A DNA stretch of 8,011 bases from Roseovarius sp. UBA6167 (GTDB taxonomy: Bacteria > Pseudomonadota > Alphaproteobacteria > Rhodobacterales > Rhodobacteraceae): positions 1-8,011 of the forward strand of contig DIUD01000048.1 of assembly GCA_002428225.1 (NCBI GenBank). The letters are read 5' to 3'. Position 1 is the first letter of the stretch. Every line of letters starts with the position of its first letter. The translations under genes were made by a program, and so were the position numbers. The notes beneath the pieces were generated by a model. The model made no database searches. It worked only from the letters and a program-made list of their open reading frames with translations, and was not told where the DNA came from. Shown in pieces: positions 4,852 to 8,011 of this stretch.

Positions 4852-6027
4852 TCAGGCGGATTCGAGCGCGCCCGCGGCCGCGTCGAGCCGGTTGAGCGCC
4901 TCGGCGATCTCGTCGTCGGCGATGTTGAGCGCAGGCAGCAGGCGGAGCACGTTCTCGGCCGCCGGCACCGTGACGACAAGCGCGTCATAGCCCGCCTGCA
5001 CCACATCGGCATTGGGCACCCGGCATTTGAGGCCAAGCATCAGCCCCGTGCCGCGCACCTCCTCGAAGACCGAGGGATGCGCGGCCACCAGACCTTCGAG
5101 GCGCTGTCGCAAGAGCGCCGCCTTGCGGTTGACCTCGGCCAGAAAGTCCGCGTCCGCCACATGCGCCATCACCGCGCAGCCCACGGCACAGGCCAGCGGG
5201 TTGCCGCCATAGGTAGAGCCATGCGTGCCCGCGCCCATGGCCGCCGCTGCGCGCTCGGTGGCCAGCACCGCGCCCAGCGGAAAGCCGCCGCCGATGCCCT
5301 TGGCGACCATCATGATATCGGGGGTGATGCCCGCCCATTCATGGGCAAAGAGCCGCCCCGTGCGCCCCATCCCGCATTGCACCTCGTCGAGGATCAAAAG
5401 CATCCCGTGCTCGTCGCACAGCGCGCGCAGGCCCTTGAGGCACTGATCGGGCAGCACGCGGATGCCCCCCTCGCCCTGCACCGGCTCGATCAGGATCGCG
5501 CCCACACTCTCGTCGATCGCGGCGTGGAGCGCGTCGTGATCGCCCCAGGGCACATGTCGAAAACCCGGCAGGAGGGGGCCAAACCCCTTGGTCATCTTCT
5601 CGGATCCGGCGGCGGCGATGGCCGCCGAAGAGCGGCCGTGGAACGCGCCCTCGAAGGTGATGATCGTGGTGCGCTCCGGCTGGCCCGCGTCATGGAAATG
5701 CTTGCGCGCCATCTTGACCGCCAGTTCGCAGGCCTCCGTGCCGGAATTGGTGAAGAACACCGTATCGGCAAAGGTCGCCGCCACCAGCCGGTCGGCCAGT
5801 TCCTGCTGCGCAGGGATATGGTAGAGGTTCGAGGTATGCCAGAGCCGGCCCGCCTGCTCGGTCAGCGCCGCCACCAGATCGGGATGGGCGTGGCCGAGCG
5901 CATTGACCGCGATGCCCGCGCCCAGATCGAGAAAGCGTCGCCCGTCCGCCTCGATGAGCCAGCTGCCCTCGCCCTTGACGAAAGAGAGCGGCGCGCGGTT
6001 GTAGGTGGGAAGGATCGACGGGATCAT
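4852..6027 (-). CDS. argD: Acetylornithine aminotransferase
   Basis: ArgD is a PLP-dependent class III aminotransferase that converts N-acetylglutamate semialdehyde to N-acetylornithine using glutamate, and may also act in lysine synthesis. Of 391 residues, the visible family features are N-S-G-T-E-A (94-99, PLP phosphate contacts), F-H-G-R (129-132), E-P-V-Q-G-E-G-G (181-188), L-D-E-V-Q-C-G-M-G-R-T-G (213-224) with Asp214 and Gln217 at the PLP ring, the Schiff-base lysine in V-A-K-G-I-G-G-G (Lys243), and T-Y-G-G-N-P-L (272-278). Length and all key residues are normal. The start at 6027 has AAAAGGA about 8 nt upstream. The gene precedes argF on the same strand. Other class III aminotransferases (ornithine, succinylornithine or GABA) are close relatives, but the argF neighbour favours ArgD. 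Confidence 0.96.
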   Translation of the reverse strand: MIPSILPTYNRAPLSFVKGEGSWLIEADGRRFLDLGAGIAVNALGHAHPDLVAALTEQAGRLWHTSNLYHIPAQQELADRLVAATFADTVFFTNSGTEACELAVKMARKHFHDAGQPERTTIITFEGAFHGRSSAAIAAAGSEKMTKGFGPLLPGFRHVPWGDHDALHAAIDESVGAILIEPVQGEGGIRVLPDQCLKGLRALCDEHGMLLILDEVQCGMGRTGRLFAHEWAGITPDIMMVAKGIGGGFPLGAVLATERAAAAMGAGTHGSTYGGNPLACAVGCAVMAHVADADFLAEVNRKAALLRQRLEGLVAAHPSVFEEVRGTGLMLGLKCRVPNADVVQAGYDALVVTVPAAENVLRLLPALNIADDEIAEALNRLDAAAGALESA

Positions 6028-6086
6028 GGCATGGTCCTTTTGCGCAGTGGACTTCCTGAGTGCCGCATGGGCGGGGGCAAGTCAAC

Positions 6087-6108
6087 GATCAGGGAGAAGA
6101 TCAGGGAG
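6087..6108 (-). promoter_or_regulatory. Tandem 10-bp direct repeat upstream of argD
   Basis: GATCAGGGAG occurs twice, at 6087-6096 and 6099-6108, with a 12-base period. On the coding strand of argD it reads CTCCCTGATC-TT-CTCCCTGATC and is followed directly by GTTGACTT, which contains a -35-like hexamer. Exact tandem repeats in this position are typical of binding sites for regulators. Which regulator is unknown, and it does not look like an E. coli ARG box. Confidence 0.35.
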
Positions 6109-6238
6109 GAGTAGCGCCAACGGCACCGGGGATCACGGGCAGGCAGCGCCGTCAGGCGCGGATGCGTCGGCGTCGGGTCTCGGCATATGTGGTGCGCGCG
6201 ATCATGGCTGCGCTTTAGCCCGGCGCGGGGCAGAAGGA

Positions 6239-6254
6239 AAGCGCAAATGCGCTT
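6239..6254 (-). terminator. Candidate weak intrinsic terminator after the cimA-linked operon
   Basis: On the minus strand AAGCGC-ATTT-GCGCTT forms a perfect 6-bp stem with a 4-nt loop, followed by TCCTTCT. It lies about 75 bases beyond the stop of the squalene/phytoene synthase-like gene and before argD, the right place to end that transcript. The pyrimidine tail is poor in U, so efficiency is doubtful. Confidence 0.35.
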
Positions 6255-6330
6255 GCGGTGGTGGCGGCGACAGGGGGCCGCCGCCCGGCGCAAGACCGGC
6301 TTGCCGGGGCCTGCGAAAGATGCCGGACAC

Positions 6331-7104
6331 CTACCATCGCCCCGAGACCGCCCGCCAGAGGAGGGTTGCGCCGCTGATTGCCGGCGCGGGATCGAGCCTG
6401 CCCGCGGTCACGGCCCCCGGATCGCGCGTGGCACGGGCAAGCACCGCGCCCGCCTCCCAGAGCGGCAGCAGCGCGGGGCGCGCGGGGCGCGATACCTCCG
6501 CCCGCCTTGCCCGCGCCGCGCGCAGATACCCCAGCCCGGCCTGCGCCAGCTCTCGCACCGCCCGCGGTCGCCCATCGGGCAGGGGCGCGCGCCCGGCGGC
6601 CTCGAGCGCCGGGATCGCCCGCAGCCAGTTTGCCAGCCCCAGCGCCAGCCCCGCAGGCCGCAAGGCCCCCTCGCCCGCCGGCCCCAGCACCCGCGCCGCC
6701 ACCCGCATGAGATTGCCCGACGTGGCGTCGAGATAGGCCCAGAGGGCGGCCTCATCGTCAAAGGGCGCGCGCAGGGTGTCGGCGCGGCGTGCCTCGATCA
6801 GCGCATCGAGCAGGCGCGCGCCCGTCGCATCCAGAACCCGCGCCAGCGGCACCGCCACCTCGTGACGGCGCACCGGGCCGCCGCCTGCGATCTCGGCCAG
6901 CACGTCACGCCACCATTGCAGGCGCATCTCGGCGATCATCGGCTCGCGCGTCACCCAGGGCGCGCGCGCCACCTCGATGTTGAAGGCGTAGATCGGGAAC
7001 AGCCGCGCGCGCGCCGCCACCGGCCCGGCCATGGTGGCGCGAAACCGCGCCGGATCGGCGCGGCGGACCAGATCGGCGCAGGCGCGCGTGTCGGCATCAA
7101 GCAC
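6331..7104 (-). CDS. Squalene/phytoene synthase family protein, NDUFAF6-like
   Basis: A 257-residue member of the trans-isoprenyl synthase fold family. The Asp-rich motifs that bind prenyl diphosphate-Mg in true squalene or phytoene synthases are absent. Where the first should be, the protein has Y-A-F-N-I-E-V-A-R-A-P (39-49). Where the second should be, it has L-G-L-A-N-W-L-R-A-I-P (155-165). These, with E-M-R-L-Q-W-W (59-65), match the human complex I assembly factor NDUFAF6 (F-N-V-E-L, L-M-R-M-Q-F-W, C-L-R-A-T-P as I recall it). It is therefore probably a non-catalytic assembly factor for NADH dehydrogenase rather than a carotenoid or hopanoid enzyme; this is inference. The GTG at 7104 is chosen from the family N-terminus (V-L-D-A-D-T-R-A-C-A-D-L-V-R-R-A-D-P). 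It overlaps the cimA stop by 8 bases, implying translational coupling. An ATG at residue 25 would lose conserved sequence. Confidence 0.88.
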   Translation of the reverse strand: MLDADTRACADLVRRADPARFRATMAGPVAARARLFPIYAFNIEVARAPWVTREPMIAEMRLQWWRDVLAEIAGGGPVRRHEVAVPLARVLDATGARLLDALIEARRADTLRAPFDDEAALWAYLDATSGNLMRVAARVLGPAGEGALRPAGLALGLANWLRAIPALEAAGRAPLPDGRPRAVRELAQAGLGYLRAARARRAEVSRPARPALLPLWEAGAVLARATRDPGAVTAGRLDPAPAISGATLLWRAVSGRW

Positions 7105-8011
7105 GCAGGAGTTTCCAGTTGATCGCATCCAGCAGCGCCTCGAAGCTCGCATCCACGATGTTCGGGCTGACCCCCACCGTGGACCAGCGCCGCCCCTGCC
7201 CGTCCTCGCTGTCGATGATGACGCGGGTCGCGGCCTCGGTGCCGCCCTGGGTGATGCGCACCTTGAAATCCACCAGCCGCATATCGGCGATCTGATCCTG
7301 GTAGCGGCCCAGGTCCTTGGCCAGCGCCTTGGCCAGCGCATTGACCGGCCCCCGGTCGCAGCCCTCGGCATCCATCGATTCGCTGACCGACAGCTTCTTC
7401 TCGCCATCGACCTTGACCACGACGACCGCCTCCGACAGGCTCACCGTGCGGTCATACTTGTTCTTGCGCCGCTCCACCGTGACCTTGTAGCGCTTGACCT
7501 CGAAGAATTGCGGCATCTGGCCCAGTTCCTTGCGCGCGAGGATCTCGAAACTGGCCTGCGCGCTGTCATAGGTATAGCCCTGATCCTCGCGCTCCTTGAT
7601 TACGTCGAGCAGCCGCGCGAGCGCCGGATCGCCGGGGCTGACCACGATCCCCGCCTCCGCGAGCCGCTGGCGCAGGTTGGATTGCCCGGCCTGGTTGGAC
7701 ATCGGAATGATGCGCTGATTACCGACGCGCGCGGGGTCGATATGCTCGTATGTGCTGGGATCCTTGAGGATCGCGCTTGCATGAAGCCCGGCCTTGTGGG
7801 CGAATGCCGAGGCCCCGACATAGGGCGCCTGCCGCAGCGGCACGCGGTTGAGGATCTCGTCAAGCTGGCGGCTGATCGCGGTCAGGCCGCGCAGGCCGTC
7901 GAGCGTCACCCCGGTCTCGAACCGGTCGGCATATGGCGCCTTGAGCAGCAGCGTCGGGATGAGCGTGGTCAGGTTGGCATTGCCGCAGCGCTCGCCAAGG
8001 CCGTTCAGCGT
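7097..8011 (-). CDS. cimA: Citramalate synthase, C-terminal part (5' end beyond the window)
   Basis: CimA condenses pyruvate with acetyl-CoA to give citramalate, the entry to the pyruvate (threonine-independent) route of isoleucine synthesis. The 304 residues seen run from the end of the catalytic barrel through the C-terminal LeuA-type dimer/regulatory domain. G-L-G-E-R-C-G-N-A-N-L (residues 4-14 of the fragment) is the conserved segment of the isopropylmalate/citramalate synthase family. A-H-K-A-G-L-H-A-S, Y-E-H-I-D-P and M-S-N-Q-A-G-Q-S-N are typical of the long alphaproteobacterial CimA type (about 540 residues). The regulatory domain ends in G-V-S-P-N-I-V-D-A-S-x-x-A-L-x-D-A. The catalytic HxH and pyruvate-binding part lies upstream, outside the window. 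LeuA is the main alternative, but the M-S-N-Q-A-G-Q-S-N segment favours CimA. The next gene starts within its last codons. Confidence 0.94.
   Translation of the reverse strand, partial: TLNGLGERCGNANLTTLIPTLLLKAPYADRFETGVTLDGLRGLTAISRQLDEILNRVPLRQAPYVGASAFAHKAGLHASAILKDPSTYEHIDPARVGNQRIIPMSNQAGQSNLRQRLAEAGIVVSPGDPALARLLDVIKEREDQGYTYDSAQASFEILARKELGQMPQFFEVKRYKVTVERRKNKYDRTVSLSEAVVVVKVDGEKKLSVSESMDAEGCDRGPVNALAKALAKDLGRYQDQIADMRLVDFKVRITQGGTEAATRVIIDSEDGQGRRWSTVGVSPNIVDASFEALLDAINWKLLRA

Larger units (their letters stand above)
6028..6330. other. Non-coding gap upstream of argD
   Basis: This 303-base gap separates the stop of the squalene/phytoene synthase-like gene from the argD start. I find no convincing gene on either strand. 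It holds a hairpin with a pyrimidine-rich tail (6239-6254), a tandem 10-bp repeat (6087-6108) and a TTGACT that could be an argD -35 box (6085-6080, minus). No good -10 follows at normal spacing, so the argD promoter is unresolved. Confidence 0.6.

Noticed and set aside
3756..4895. 379-codon plus-strand open frame opposite argF
   Set aside because: It is antisense to argF, which has complete catalytic motifs, and its composition is typical of GC-rich shadow frames.
4504..6114. Very long plus-strand open frame (over 500 codons) opposite argD and argF
   Set aside because: It is antisense to well-conserved genes and arises from high GC in the third codon position. The product is rich in Arg, His and Ala with no family likeness.
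6187..7122. Plus-strand open frame opposite the squalene/phytoene synthase-like gene
   Set aside because: It is a low-complexity Arg/Pro/Ala product, antisense to a conserved gene.

Overview
The window is GC-rich chromosomal DNA whose proteins point to an alphaproteobacterium of the Rhodobacteraceae (Roseobacter group). The evidence is the lipoyl synthase, the citramalate synthase, the DUF6456 and DUF6477 family-restricted proteins, the NDUFAF6-like squalene/phytoene synthase homologue, and a C-run/'ggactattt' intergenic palindrome of a kind I recall from this family. This assignment comes from recognising protein families by eye; no search was run.

Layout. Positions 1-830 are mobile-element debris. 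The 5' end of an IS5-family transposase runs off the left edge on the minus strand. It is followed by a broken IS3-family OrfA/OrfB remnant on the plus strand, interrupted by a GC-rich 16-bp inverted repeat. Positions 920-1864 (minus) hold lipA with a GTG start, preceded by a foldable leader. Positions 2073-3167 (minus) hold a helix-turn-helix plus DUF6456 protein. A 249-bp AT-richer divergent intergenic region follows, carrying a perfect DnaA-box match, a CtrA-like site and an 8+8 bp palindrome. Next is a small DUF6477 gene at 3417-3743 (plus). Positions 3846-6027 (minus) hold argD then argF, an apparent arginine operon with a GC-rich palindrome between the genes. Positions 6028-6330 are non-coding, with a weak terminator candidate and a 10-bp tandem repeat upstream of argD. 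Positions 6331-8011 (minus) hold cimA (3' part only) overlapping by 8 bp a gene for a non-catalytic-looking squalene/phytoene synthase homologue.

Function. The intact genes are mostly housekeeping: lipoate insertion (lipA), arginine biosynthesis (argD, argF), the citramalate route to isoleucine (cimA), and a probable respiratory complex I assembly factor. The DUF6456/DUF6477 divergent pair is the least understood part and the best candidate for undescribed biology. I see no complete novel system, CRISPR array, tRNA or rRNA in the window.
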